From positions 52,504-116,503 of the forward strand of contig CAYYJS010000003.1 of assembly GCA_964472315.1 (NCBI GenBank): a DNA stretch of 64,000 nucleotides. The letters are read 5' to 3'. The notes under the pieces are model-generated. The model ran no database searches. It saw nothing but the letters and a program-made list of their open reading frames with translations, and was not told where the DNA came from. Source of the stretch: CAYYJS01 sp964472315 (lineage in GTDB: Bacteria > Verrucomicrobiota > Kiritimatiellia > UBA8416). This document shows positions 33,060-41,549 of the stretch, piece by piece. The position numbers and the translations under genes are program-made. Numbering within the stretch: the first letter of the stretch is position 1; the number at the start of each line of letters is the position of its first letter.

Positions 33060-35660
33060 CTATGCCGCGTGAGTGCCGGTTTCCGTGCGTGGGTCGCCCA
33101 GCATATCGGTCGGATGGCGATCCCGAACCATCGGGAAGGAAACGACAAACGTGGTGCCGGCGCCGGGCGTGCTTTCGACATCGATGATTCCCTTGTGTTC
33201 GCGGATAATTCCATGCACCACCGACAGTCCGAGCCCCGTCCCGGTCGCCTTGGTTGTGAAGAACGGATCGAAGATGTGTGGAATATGTTCCGCCGCAATA
33301 CCATTACCAGTGTCGCGGATCGTAACACTGACCTGCCGGTCATGCAAGATCGGCATGTCGTCGAAGGCGTCGATGGGCGCCTGCGGCACGATGTCCGACG
33401 CCACGGTCAGGGTTCCGCCCGTCTCCATCGCGTCGATCGCGTTGAGGAAGAAGTTCACGAAGGCCTGTTGCAGCAGGCGCGCATCGCCATGAACGACAAC
33501 CCCGTTGGCATGGTTGCTTTCCTCGACGACAATGCCCTTCTTCGCGATTTCGCCCGACACCAGATGGAGGGATTCCCGGATCTGCGGACCGAGCTCGATC
33601 GGCCGCAACACCGCATCCGCCGGTTTACCGAAGCGCAGCAACTGGTTGACGATGGTGTCGATACGGTTGACCTCCTTGCCCACCAGGTCCACGAACGTGG
33701 TTCGGAACTCCTCGTCGTCATAGCGCTCCTTGAGCAGTTGCGCGAAGGTCTTGAGCGTCACCAGCGGGTTCTTGATTTCGTGCGCCATGCCGCCGGCCAG
33801 CGTGCCGACGCTGGCCAGATGGGTGGTGCGCCGCACCTGCTCTTCGAGCTTGCGCACGGCGGACATGTCGCTGAAGACGAGCAGGGCGCCGGACACCGAT
33901 CCCTTGCGACCGTGAAAAATGCCCGTGCCGACCCTCAGCGGCACGCCTTCCACCCGCCCATCGGGAACGAGGGTAACTTCGCGGTTGCGGATGCCGATAC
34001 CGAGGCTGAGGGTATCCTCCAGCATACGCCCCAGCACGGGGGGCAGCACGAGCAGTTCCTGTCCAATGGCCTTGTCCCGCGACAAGGCGGTCAGCCGTTC
34101 GGCTTCGCGGTTGAAAGTCGTGATCTCGCCTTGGCCGTCGACAGCGATGACCCCGCTGACGAGGTTATCGACCAGGGTGTCGCTGTAGAGCTTGCTGTCC
34201 TCGAGCTGGGTGTACAGGGTGGCGTTCTCGATGGCCACCGCCAGTTGATCGGCGGATGTCTGCATCGCACGCTGTTCGGGCAGGCCATAGACGCCTCCGG
34301 TGAGACGCGGACCAACAAGAATCATCCCGCGAAGGCCGCCCTTGGCTCGAATGCCTACCGATGCCGCCATGTCGAGGCTTTGCAGCACGCGACCCGCATC
34401 GGCCAGTTCCCGGCTCGGGACGCGGCGGTAGATCACATCCAGCACGATCGGCATGTCGGTCTCTTGCAGGCTGGCTGCCATGGCGCTCGTCTCCGCGAAC
34501 GCCAGAGGCTCCGGGGATGTCCGCGCGAGAACCGGATCGGCCTGCGTGTCGGGCACCGCCTCGCGGGGCGGGTAGGCTTGGATAAACACCGGCCCGTCGC
34601 GCAGCAGGATGACGACCCTCTCGCAGCCGACCATCTGCCGAAGGACTTCCGCGAAGCGCCCGAGCATCGAGTTCAGGGTGCCGATCGTCTGCAGAACAGT
34701 ACTGGTTCGTTGCACGACGCGCCCCACATCGGTCGAAGGCAGATTGATGAAGAGCTTGTCGGCGACATGTCGGAACAGTCCATGCGCGGGGGCCATGGCA
34801 AAGGCCATGACCATGGCGGCCAGGAAATGCGGCACGTGCGGCGCCACGCCGCCCAGCATGCGCAAGCTCCAGCGGCTCACGACGAAGACCGCCGCATACA
34901 GCGCGCCGAGACCGACCACCATCAAGCCGTACGCGGCAAGGGCGCGCAAGACATACCCGACATCCATGATCCGGCGGGTGGCGATGCCATAGGCAATGAT
35001 CCCGACGAAAAACAGGATCGCGGTCGGTGCCAGTCGCGCGACCTGCGAACTGCGCAGGATGATCGGCAGCACCACCGTCATGGCCAGGGCCGTGATGATG
35101 GCCGCCGCCGAGGCCAGCAGCATGAACTGCAGTTCCACGCGCGTGATCCCCGAGGCATGGCGCAAAGCGCGTACGAACTCGACCACAAAGAAGCCGAAGG
35201 CCACGATCTGATAGGCGCCGTAGAGCAGAATGCCCGGTCCGTACACCGGCTCGGGTATCCCGCGCATCCCATCGGCTTCCGGCGCCATGATTACACCGGC
35301 GAGGAAGAAATCGGTCGCGCACAACGCCATGGCCGCGACGGCGAGCAGGAGCCAGACACGCGTGTGCCGGAGAATGAACCGCAAATGATGCTGGCGGTGG
35401 ATGATCGAAAGCCGCAGGCCATTGAACATGAACGGAACCGTCGCGCCGAGCGCATTGGCAAGCCGGATGAACAGCACCGCGGCATCGCTGTTGGCGGCGT
35501 TGAAAGCGCCAGCCAGACAGATGAGCCAGGCGACCAGCACCAGACTCATCGCCATGAAGTAGAAGTTCGCCACGCGGCGACGGTTGGTGAGATAGACCAG
35601 AATCCCCAACAAGATGGTTGTCAGGATGATGGCGACATGCGTCAGCAACAGAAAATCCAT
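33060..35660 (-). CDS. Membrane-bound sensor histidine kinase (multi-TM, GAF, PAS)
   Basis: Sensor of 866 residues. The N-terminal 300 residues contain eight or so hydrophobic helices like the membrane sensor of PrsK-type kinases. A GAF-like region follows (about 320-500), then a PAS domain with SGVIAVDGQGEITTFNREAE. The phosphorylated histidine is in GGMAHEIKNPLV near 625, and the ATPase domain has NFFLNAIDAM, DTGNGI and GTGLGLSVV. Its start overlaps the ketoacyl synthase stop codon (TGATG). The stimulus is unknown; the chain of overlap with the receiver-kinase and the export genes suggests control of surface-glycan export, which is inference. Confidence 0.92.
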   Translation of the reverse strand: MDFLLLTHVAIILTTILLGILVYLTNRRRVANFYFMAMSLVLVAWLICLAGAFNAANSDAAVLFIRLANALGATVPFMFNGLRLSIIHRQHHLRFILRHTRVWLLLAVAAMALCATDFFLAGVIMAPEADGMRGIPEPVYGPGILLYGAYQIVAFGFFVVEFVRALRHASGITRVELQFMLLASAAAIITALAMTVVLPIILRSSQVARLAPTAILFFVGIIAYGIATRRIMDVGYVLRALAAYGLMVVGLGALYAAVFVVSRWSLRMLGGVAPHVPHFLAAMVMAFAMAPAHGLFRHVADKLFINLPSTDVGRVVQRTSTVLQTIGTLNSMLGRFAEVLRQMVGCERVVILLRDGPVFIQAYPPREAVPDTQADPVLARTSPEPLAFAETSAMAASLQETDMPIVLDVIYRRVPSRELADAGRVLQSLDMAASVGIRAKGGLRGMILVGPRLTGGVYGLPEQRAMQTSADQLAVAIENATLYTQLEDSKLYSDTLVDNLVSGVIAVDGQGEITTFNREAERLTALSRDKAIGQELLVLPPVLGRMLEDTLSLGIGIRNREVTLVPDGRVEGVPLRVGTGIFHGRKGSVSGALLVFSDMSAVRKLEEQVRRTTHLASVGTLAGGMAHEIKNPLVTLKTFAQLLKERYDDEEFRTTFVDLVGKEVNRIDTIVNQLLRFGKPADAVLRPIELGPQIRESLHLVSGEIAKKGIVVEESNHANGVVVHGDARLLQQAFVNFFLNAIDAMETGGTLTVASDIVPQAPIDAFDDMPILHDRQVSVTIRDTGNGIAAEHIPHIFDPFFTTKATGTGLGLSVVHGIIREHKGIIDVESTPGAGTTFVVSFPMVRDRHPTDMLGDPRTETGTHAA

Positions 35661-36904
35661 CAGAACTCAACCTTCTCGACGACCATACTGCCGTTTCCAC
35701 CGCCCAGACCGTGACTGTTGATCAGAATGCGCCGGGCGGGAAATTCCCGCGCGCCTCCGGCGACATAGTCCAAGTCGCAACCAGCCGCGGCATGCTCATG
35801 GTTGGCGATGGGCGGAATCAGCCCGGCGCACATTGACAGGCCGGACGCCACCAGTTGCATGGGGCCACCGGCCGCCAGGGGGTTGCCCACATTGCCTTTC
35901 ACCGACGTCACGGGCCGGCGATAGGCATGGTCGCCGAACACCCGCTTGATCACATCCGTCTCGGCACGATCCATGACCGGGTGTCCGGGCCCATGCGCGC
36001 TGATGTAGTCGATATCCTGGGGCCGTCGGTTGGCGTTCGCCAAGGCCATTTGGATCGCGGGCGCGAGCCCGGACATCGGGGCCAGCCCGTCCGGATCCAT
36101 GCTTGATCCGTAGCCGGTGATCTCCAGATACACGCGCGCGCCACGCGCCAGGGCATGCTCACAATTTTCGAGCACGAAAACCACCGCCCCCTCCGAGATC
36201 ACCCCGGAATCGCAGTCCCGATCGAAGGGACGACTCGCGTGTTCCGGATCGTCATTGCGGCAGGATGCGAGCCCCGACCGGTCAAAGCAGGCGAAGGCCA
36301 GCTTCGTGATCGGCGCATCCGCGCCTCCCGTAATCACAATGTCGGCCCGACCGCCGCGGATCACCTCGGCGGCCGTGCCCACAGCCTCCAACCCCGCCGC
36401 ACAGGCGGACGAGACGGTATGTGCAGTCGTGGGAAACTCGAATTCGAGGCTGAGCGACGTCGCGGCCTGCTGAGGCGAACTGGCTTCCACAATGTGTGTG
36501 GCAACGCGCGTCGGCCCGTGCGTGGCCATGCGCTCCACCCCTTCCTCGATCACCTCGATGGCGCTGCTGCTGACGCCCAGATACACGGGGATGGGTCCCT
36601 CACGGCCGAGATCCGCGCGCTGGAGCCCCGAGTCTTTCTCCGCCAACGCCGCCGCCGCCAGCGCCAACTGCGTCTGACGCGCCATCCGCCGCACCTTCGA
36701 CTTCGGCTGCATGAAATTGAGGAGATCGAAGTTCTTGACCTCTCCCGCAATCCGGGAACGGTACTGACTGGCGTCGAACAGCGTGATGAGTCGTACGCCG
36801 CTTTCACCCCGCAAAATCGAATGCCAGAACGCCGCGTGGCCGATCGCGTTGGGCGCCACGATACCAATCCCTGTCATGACAACTCGATTATGGACCCATG
36901 CCAT
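35660..36904 (-). CDS. Beta-ketoacyl synthase (FabF-like) with the second catalytic His replaced
   Basis: Condensing enzyme of 414 residues that joins malonyl-ACP to an acyl chain in known relatives. The nucleophile C168 (SSACAAG), the first histidine H304 (SAHGPGH) and the lysine K336 are present. In the next block, TSVKGNVGNPLAAGG, N341 stands where FabF has its second active-site histidine, and the C-terminal NSFGFGGTN box reads NSHGLGGGN. It is therefore a divergent, possibly special-purpose KS. No acyl-carrier protein, ketoreductase or malonyl transferase is close by. The start at 36904 gives the family N-terminus; an in-frame start at 36943 would add 13 residues. It is divergent from a radical SAM gene. 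Confidence 0.9.
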   Translation of the reverse strand: MAWVHNRVVMTGIGIVAPNAIGHAAFWHSILRGESGVRLITLFDASQYRSRIAGEVKNFDLLNFMQPKSKVRRMARQTQLALAAAALAEKDSGLQRADLGREGPIPVYLGVSSSAIEVIEEGVERMATHGPTRVATHIVEASSPQQAATSLSLEFEFPTTAHTVSSACAAGLEAVGTAAEVIRGGRADIVITGGADAPITKLAFACFDRSGLASCRNDDPEHASRPFDRDCDSGVISEGAVVFVLENCEHALARGARVYLEITGYGSSMDPDGLAPMSGLAPAIQMALANANRRPQDIDYISAHGPGHPVMDRAETDVIKRVFGDHAYRRPVTSVKGNVGNPLAAGGPMQLVASGLSMCAGLIPPIANHEHAAAGCDLDYVAGGAREFPARRILINSHGLGGGNGSMVVEKVEF

Positions 36905-37122
36905 CGCGCCAACCTCCGCTTCAACGGTCGCCCCGATCTCCACAGTTCGTGCATGGGAAAGCTAGGACAGCGCGATTCACAAGTCGAGCCCAAACCCTGC
37001 CGCACGTTCACTCGAATACAACGCCCTGTCCGGTCCTGGCGTGACGGGCATGGCCGGCGCCATTTCACTTGCGCGCCGCCACGCCATCGACTAGAGTCGC
37101 CGCACCATGGAAAGGGTGCGCT

Positions 37123-38484
37123 ATGCCTAATCTCTTGCTTATCAAGCCGACGCAGCTCATCGATGGCCACCCGTTGAAGTTCAGCAAGTGCCTGTCCCCG
37201 ACCCGGGCGCTCCCTTACCTGGCCGGCCTTACGCCGCGGGAATTCGATGTTCACATCGTGGACGACAGCGTCGAAGACATCGATTTCGCGGAGGCGGTCG
37301 ATCTGGTGGGCATCAGCGCCATTCTGCCGCAGGTGCCCCGAGCCCTGGAGATCGCCGACCGCTTTCGTGCCCGCGGAATCCCCGTCGTGATGGGCGGACC
37401 GGGCGCCTGCTCGGTGCCTGAGTGTGTAACGCCGCATGTCGACACGCTGGTCAGGGGCGAGGCGGAGGCTGTTTGGACAAACGTTCTGAACGATTTCCAG
37501 GCGGGAACGCTCAAACCCGTCTATGAATCCGCGGAGCGGTTCGACATGCGCGACATGGTGCGTTCGCGATTCGACCTGCTCAACCCGCATGCCTATATGC
37601 CCACGCCCGGCGTCAGGTTGCCGCATGCGCCGTTTCGCATCCCGCTCGAGACCTCGCGCGGATGTCCGCACAACTGCGATTTCTGCTTTGTGTCCCGTTA
37701 TTTCGGACGGCACATGCGGTACCGTCCGGTGGCGGATGTCGTCGACGAAGTCAGTGCATTCGCCGGCGCCTATATCTTCTTCGTCGATGACAACATCTGC
37801 GCCAACCCCGAACGGTCGAAAGAGCTCTTCAGGGCGCTGATCCCGCACCGTATCCGTTGGATCGGCCAGAGCGACATCCTGGCGGCGCGCGATCCCGAAC
37901 TCTTGCGTCTCGCCGCGGCATCGGGCTGTGTGGGGCTGTTTATCGGATTGGAGAGCCTTTCGGCGGAGAACCTTGCCTCCGTCAATAAGTCGTTCAACCT
38001 CAAACGCGATGTCCGCGAGCAACTCCGCGCCTTCCAGAATGCCAATATCAACCCGTTGCCAAACCTCGTCTTCGGATTCGATCACGACACACCGGCCGGT
38101 ATCCACGCCGCGTTTGACTTCATGCGCGAGTTGAAAATCAAGCTGGTCTATGCGTTCCTGCTAACTCCCCTGCCCGGCACCGTGCTGCACGAGCGCATGC
38201 ATGCCGAAGGCCGCCTGCTGCACGCCGACTATTCCCTGTACGATACGGCGCACGTTGTGTTCCAGCCACGCCACATGCGCCCGGAGGAACTGCAGCAAAC
38301 CTATTGGGATGCCTACACCGCGTTCTATTCGAACCGTTCGATCGCCGCACGCTTCGCCGAGTTCAGGCCCTGGTGCGCCCCGGGGCGTTGGGCCGGGCAA
38401 CTCCATTGCCTGGCCGGCAATTTCTTCTTCCGCCGTTGCCTGAGGCACGACCTGCATCCCTTGTCGGGTGGCGTGCCGAAGTAG
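37123..38484 (+). CDS. Cobalamin-binding-type radical SAM protein, 1
   Basis: Protein of 453 residues. The N-terminal 140 residues look like a B12-binding Rossmann domain (MPNLLLIKPTQLI, then LVGISAILPQ and VVMGGPGACS); the DxHxxG lower-ligand motif is absent, as in many of these enzymes. The radical SAM core has the cluster motif CPHNCDFC near residues 184-191. Relatives include methyltransferases and ring-forming enzymes of the BchE kind. The ATG at 37123 has AAAGGG six bases upstream. It points away from the ketoacyl synthase gene 218 bases away. Confidence 0.9.
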   Translation: MPNLLLIKPTQLIDGHPLKFSKCLSPTRALPYLAGLTPREFDVHIVDDSVEDIDFAEAVDLVGISAILPQVPRALEIADRFRARGIPVVMGGPGACSVPECVTPHVDTLVRGEAEAVWTNVLNDFQAGTLKPVYESAERFDMRDMVRSRFDLLNPHAYMPTPGVRLPHAPFRIPLETSRGCPHNCDFCFVSRYFGRHMRYRPVADVVDEVSAFAGAYIFFVDDNICANPERSKELFRALIPHRIRWIGQSDILAARDPELLRLAAASGCVGLFIGLESLSAENLASVNKSFNLKRDVREQLRAFQNANINPLPNLVFGFDHDTPAGIHAAFDFMRELKIKLVYAFLLTPLPGTVLHERMHAEGRLLHADYSLYDTAHVVFQPRHMRPEELQQTYWDAYTAFYSNRSIAARFAEFRPWCAPGRWAGQLHCLAGNFFFRRCLRHDLHPLSGGVPK

Positions 38485-38569
38485 TCTCGTGCGATGAGCA
38501 CGGGCAGCCGCGTGCGCGACCTGAAGTTCATCCCTGGTGTTCATCCCGTGTTTTTCTAGTCCGATTCTG

Positions 38570-38598
38570 TTGACAACACACGACTTTCGCACTATACG
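38570..38598 (+). promoter_or_regulatory. Putative sigma70-type promoter of the FadL-family gene
   Basis: A consensus TTGACA at 38570-38575, a spacer of exactly 17 bases and TATACG at 38593-38598. The predicted transcript begins about 40 bases before the ATG at 38647. The region is A/T-richer than its surroundings. Confidence 0.7.
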
Positions 38599-38646
38599 TC
38601 ATCCATAAGTCTCATTAGGCATTACTGGACGTCTTGGAGGTATAGT

Positions 38647-39888
38647 ATGTGGAAACAGCTCTCAGTCGCCGGTGTCGTGTCAATCAGCCTGCTCGGCGTG
38701 AACACGGTCCGTGCCAATGGGTTTCGTAACCCGCCACCGGATGCCTATGGCCTGAGCATGGATGGCGGCAAGATCGTCGGCGCGTCCGGTGCGGGCGCCG
38801 CCTATTACAACGCCGCCAATCTCGTTGGCGTGGAAGGCCCGGCCGCGCAGCTCGCCCTCACCGTCGTCAGTTCGGAAACCGAGTTTTCTTCCCCGCTGCT
38901 GGGCTCGCACAAGACCGAGACCCCCGAAGCCTACATCCCCGGTATCTTCGCCTGCTATCCGCTCATGGACGGCAGCGTCGTTGCCGGGCTCTCGATCGTC
39001 AGCCCCTACGGGCAGTCGACGGAATGGGCGAAGTCCAGCATGCTGCCCTATTTCAGCGAGCTCGTCGTGGTCGACCTCGCGCCCGTCGTGGCGTTCCGCC
39101 TTGCGGAACGGGTGCGCATGGGTGTCGGACTCGACTTCTACATGTCGGAAATAGACCTGCGCCAGTCCGTACCATGGGACCTGTTCCGAGGCCCACCGAC
39201 CGGCGAGGTCGGTAGCTTCAAAGTGTCGGGAGACGGAACCGCCGTCGGCGGGAACCTCGCGCTGACCGTCGAACTGACGGCGCATCAACACGTGGCGATG
39301 ACCTATCGTTCGCAGTTCGACGTCGAGTATGAAGGCGATGCCGAGATCGGCGGCATTCCGACGGCCATGGCGGGCATGGTGCCCGGACGAAGCGATTTCG
39401 ACAGTGAAATCAAGTTCCCCAATACAGTCGTTCTGGGCTATGGCATACAGGCGACGGAGCGGCTTTACGTGGGCGCCGACGTGGAATGGATTGAATTCTC
39501 CCGGTTCGACGAGTTGCCCCTCGACCTCGGCGTGATCGGCGAATTGGGTATGTTCCCGACAGCCATTCCACAGGAGTGGAACGATATCTGGACGGCGGGG
39601 TTGGCGGCGGCCTTGACGCTGACCGATGCGGTGACGCTGCGCACGACCTACAAATTCATGGAAAGTCCCATACCGAACACGACCCTCGCACCCACCTTGC
39701 CCGACTCCGACAAGCATGTGATCGGCGTCGGCGCCGAATGGAGCGGCGCCGTGCAGACCGTGACCGTCGGGTACATGTACACGGTGTTCGATGACCGATC
39801 CGTGTCAGGCACGGCCAATCCGCTTTATGACGGTACGTATGATCTGTCATCGCACATTGCCAGCATTGCATACGGCTGCCGATTCTAG
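38647..39888 (+). CDS. OmpP1/FadL-family outer-membrane transporter
   Basis: Outer-membrane beta-barrel of 413 residues, a family that passes fatty acids and other hydrophobic compounds. A signal peptide of about 23 residues (ending VRANG) is followed by the plug-type opening NGFRNPPPDAYG, the SGAGAAYYNAANL segment of the family, then alternating amphipathic strands to a C-terminal aromatic residue (GCRF). A GGAGG lies about seven bases upstream of the ATG, and a good promoter lies further up. It stands between two radical SAM genes and near a ketoacyl synthase, so a hydrophobic product or substrate is a reasonable inference. Confidence 0.92.
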   Translation: MWKQLSVAGVVSISLLGVNTVRANGFRNPPPDAYGLSMDGGKIVGASGAGAAYYNAANLVGVEGPAAQLALTVVSSETEFSSPLLGSHKTETPEAYIPGIFACYPLMDGSVVAGLSIVSPYGQSTEWAKSSMLPYFSELVVVDLAPVVAFRLAERVRMGVGLDFYMSEIDLRQSVPWDLFRGPPTGEVGSFKVSGDGTAVGGNLALTVELTAHQHVAMTYRSQFDVEYEGDAEIGGIPTAMAGMVPGRSDFDSEIKFPNTVVLGYGIQATERLYVGADVEWIEFSRFDELPLDLGVIGELGMFPTAIPQEWNDIWTAGLAAALTLTDAVTLRTTYKFMESPIPNTTLAPTLPDSDKHVIGVGAEWSGAVQTVTVGYMYTVFDDRSVSGTANPLYDGTYDLSSHIASIAYGCRF

Positions 39889-39942
39889 CCGCATGCCAGC
39901 CCCAAGTCCGCCCGTATGGGGCTCTGCCGCAGACGGGGAAGC

Positions 39943-41517
39943 ATGAAGAACATTCTCGTTTACAACTGCTCGGGCGAGTTGGATGACATCACGCATCTGT
40001 TCCCGAGCGAACGACTGGGGCGCATCGCCGCGATCGCCGCGCATCAGGGGCATGCGGTCCGTGTCATCGATCGGGGCTCGTTCGCGGGGCTTGCGCATTT
40101 CGGCGCCGACTTCATGACGCGACTCGGCGGCCTGACGTTCCGGGCATGCCCTTCCGATTACAACGTCATCGTGGAACGAGAGGCTGACGAGCTGTTGCGG
40201 CATGCCCCGGATCTCCTGTTCGCGAATCTGTGGCAAGGCTCCGGCTTCAAGTTCACGTTCGATCTGGTTCGCGCGCTGCGGGTGCGCCGGCCCGCTCTGC
40301 GCATCTACGGGGTCGGGCAGAAAGTCGATTGGTTCGGTGCGCATATTCTGAACATCCCGGACCAGGCGTTCGATGGGCTCGTGTCGGGCCTCGGCTATGC
40401 CACCGTTGCGGCGCTCTGCGCTGACCGTCCCCCGGTCGAGATTCCGGCTTTGATCTACGCCCGCAACGGTCAAGGCGCCCAACCTCGGCCCGTGTGCATC
40501 AATCCCGACGAGTACCCGGAACCGCTTTACGATGCGGCACGCTATCCGGATGTCCAGGCCAAGATCCCCGTTTTCACGTTGACGCTCTCCAATCAGGCAT
40601 GCCCCAATCGGTGCGCGTACTGCGTGCGGCCCGCCAACTACGGGCGGCAGGTCGTGCGTCGCGACATCGCGGCCGTGTTGCGCGAAATGCAAACGCTCGT
40701 CGACGCCCACGGCGTCACGCACTTTCGGATCGAGGACTCGACCCCGCCGCCGCGCGCACTCACGGAACTGGCCAGGGGCATCCTGACATCGCCCTTGCGC
40801 GGACGGGTGTGGCTCTCCGCGTTCTCCCGCGTGGACGCGAACAGCCAGGAGGACTTCACGTGTCTCCACGACGCCGGGTTTGTCTCGCTCTTCTTTGGAA
40901 TCGAATCGCTGGACGAATCGGTCCTGACCCGTCTTGACAAGGGCATCACCGTTCAAGGTGTGCGTGACACGCTGATGCGCGCCCACGCCGCCGGTATCCG
41001 GACGGTTGGCAGTTTCATTTTCCCAACTCCGGGAGAGACGGCGGCAACCATGGCCTGTACGCTCTCGCGGATCGCCGAACTCAAGCCCTGTCTGGATTCC
41101 GCCCTCGTGCTTCCCGCCGGCGTGTATCCCCCCACCCCTTGGGGCGAGCATCCGGAACAGCACGGCATCCTCCTTGACCCCGATTTCCTCGAAAAGGTCA
41201 TCATCTACCCCGTCAAGTACCTGGTGCCGCTGCGACACTGGCCGCCGTTCCCGCTACGCTTTGACCTGATGGGCAAGCCAGCCGCTCAGGTGAGTTTTGA
41301 AGACATCATCGACGCACAGGATGCCTTTCTAAATGTCGTAAGAAAAGAGCTGGGCATACCCGGCATACCGGACTATTATTTTCTGATAGCGCACTTGTTG
41401 AGTGCTCCAGCCGCGGAGACCGCGCGCGGGATCGTCGCACAGATCATGACGCGCAACTATACCGCTCTTGCGGGCATGTTCGGACTGGCGGCACACGCAA
41501 GTGGCGAGCGTGCGTGA
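39943..41517 (+). CDS. Radical SAM protein, 2
   Basis: Protein of 524 residues. The N-terminal part (about 1-150) is alpha/beta and resembles a degenerate B12-binding-type domain. The iron-sulfur motif CPNRCAYC is near 218-225, in the stretch LSNQACPNRCAYCVRPANYG, and the TIM-barrel follows, with a GIESLDES block and a TPGET block typical of the elongator/MiaB-like SAM core. The C-terminal 100 residues are unassigned. The ATG at 39943 is preceded by GGGGAAG. Its last bases overlap a possible GTG start of the next gene. Function unknown; similar architecture to the first radical SAM gene suggests one pathway. Confidence 0.88.
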   Translation: MKNILVYNCSGELDDITHLFPSERLGRIAAIAAHQGHAVRVIDRGSFAGLAHFGADFMTRLGGLTFRACPSDYNVIVEREADELLRHAPDLLFANLWQGSGFKFTFDLVRALRVRRPALRIYGVGQKVDWFGAHILNIPDQAFDGLVSGLGYATVAALCADRPPVEIPALIYARNGQGAQPRPVCINPDEYPEPLYDAARYPDVQAKIPVFTLTLSNQACPNRCAYCVRPANYGRQVVRRDIAAVLREMQTLVDAHGVTHFRIEDSTPPPRALTELARGILTSPLRGRVWLSAFSRVDANSQEDFTCLHDAGFVSLFFGIESLDESVLTRLDKGITVQGVRDTLMRAHAAGIRTVGSFIFPTPGETAATMACTLSRIAELKPCLDSALVLPAGVYPPTPWGEHPEQHGILLDPDFLEKVIIYPVKYLVPLRHWPPFPLRFDLMGKPAAQVSFEDIIDAQDAFLNVVRKELGIPGIPDYYFLIAHLLSAPAAETARGIVAQIMTRNYTALAGMFGLAAHASGERA

Positions 41518-41549
41518 CGCGTGTTGGAAGCGAGAGGCAGACCAAGGTT

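Noticed and set aside
31977..35714. Very long plus-strand open frame (over 1,200 codons) opposite the histidine kinase genes
   Set aside because: It is exactly antisense to two kinases with complete motifs; the translation is His/Arg/Asp-rich with no domain. GC-rich codon use leaves such antisense frames open.
36904..37123. Exosortase/PEP-CTERM type system suggested by the PrsK-like kinase
   Set aside because: No exosortase and no protein with a PEP-CTERM-like tail is seen in the window.
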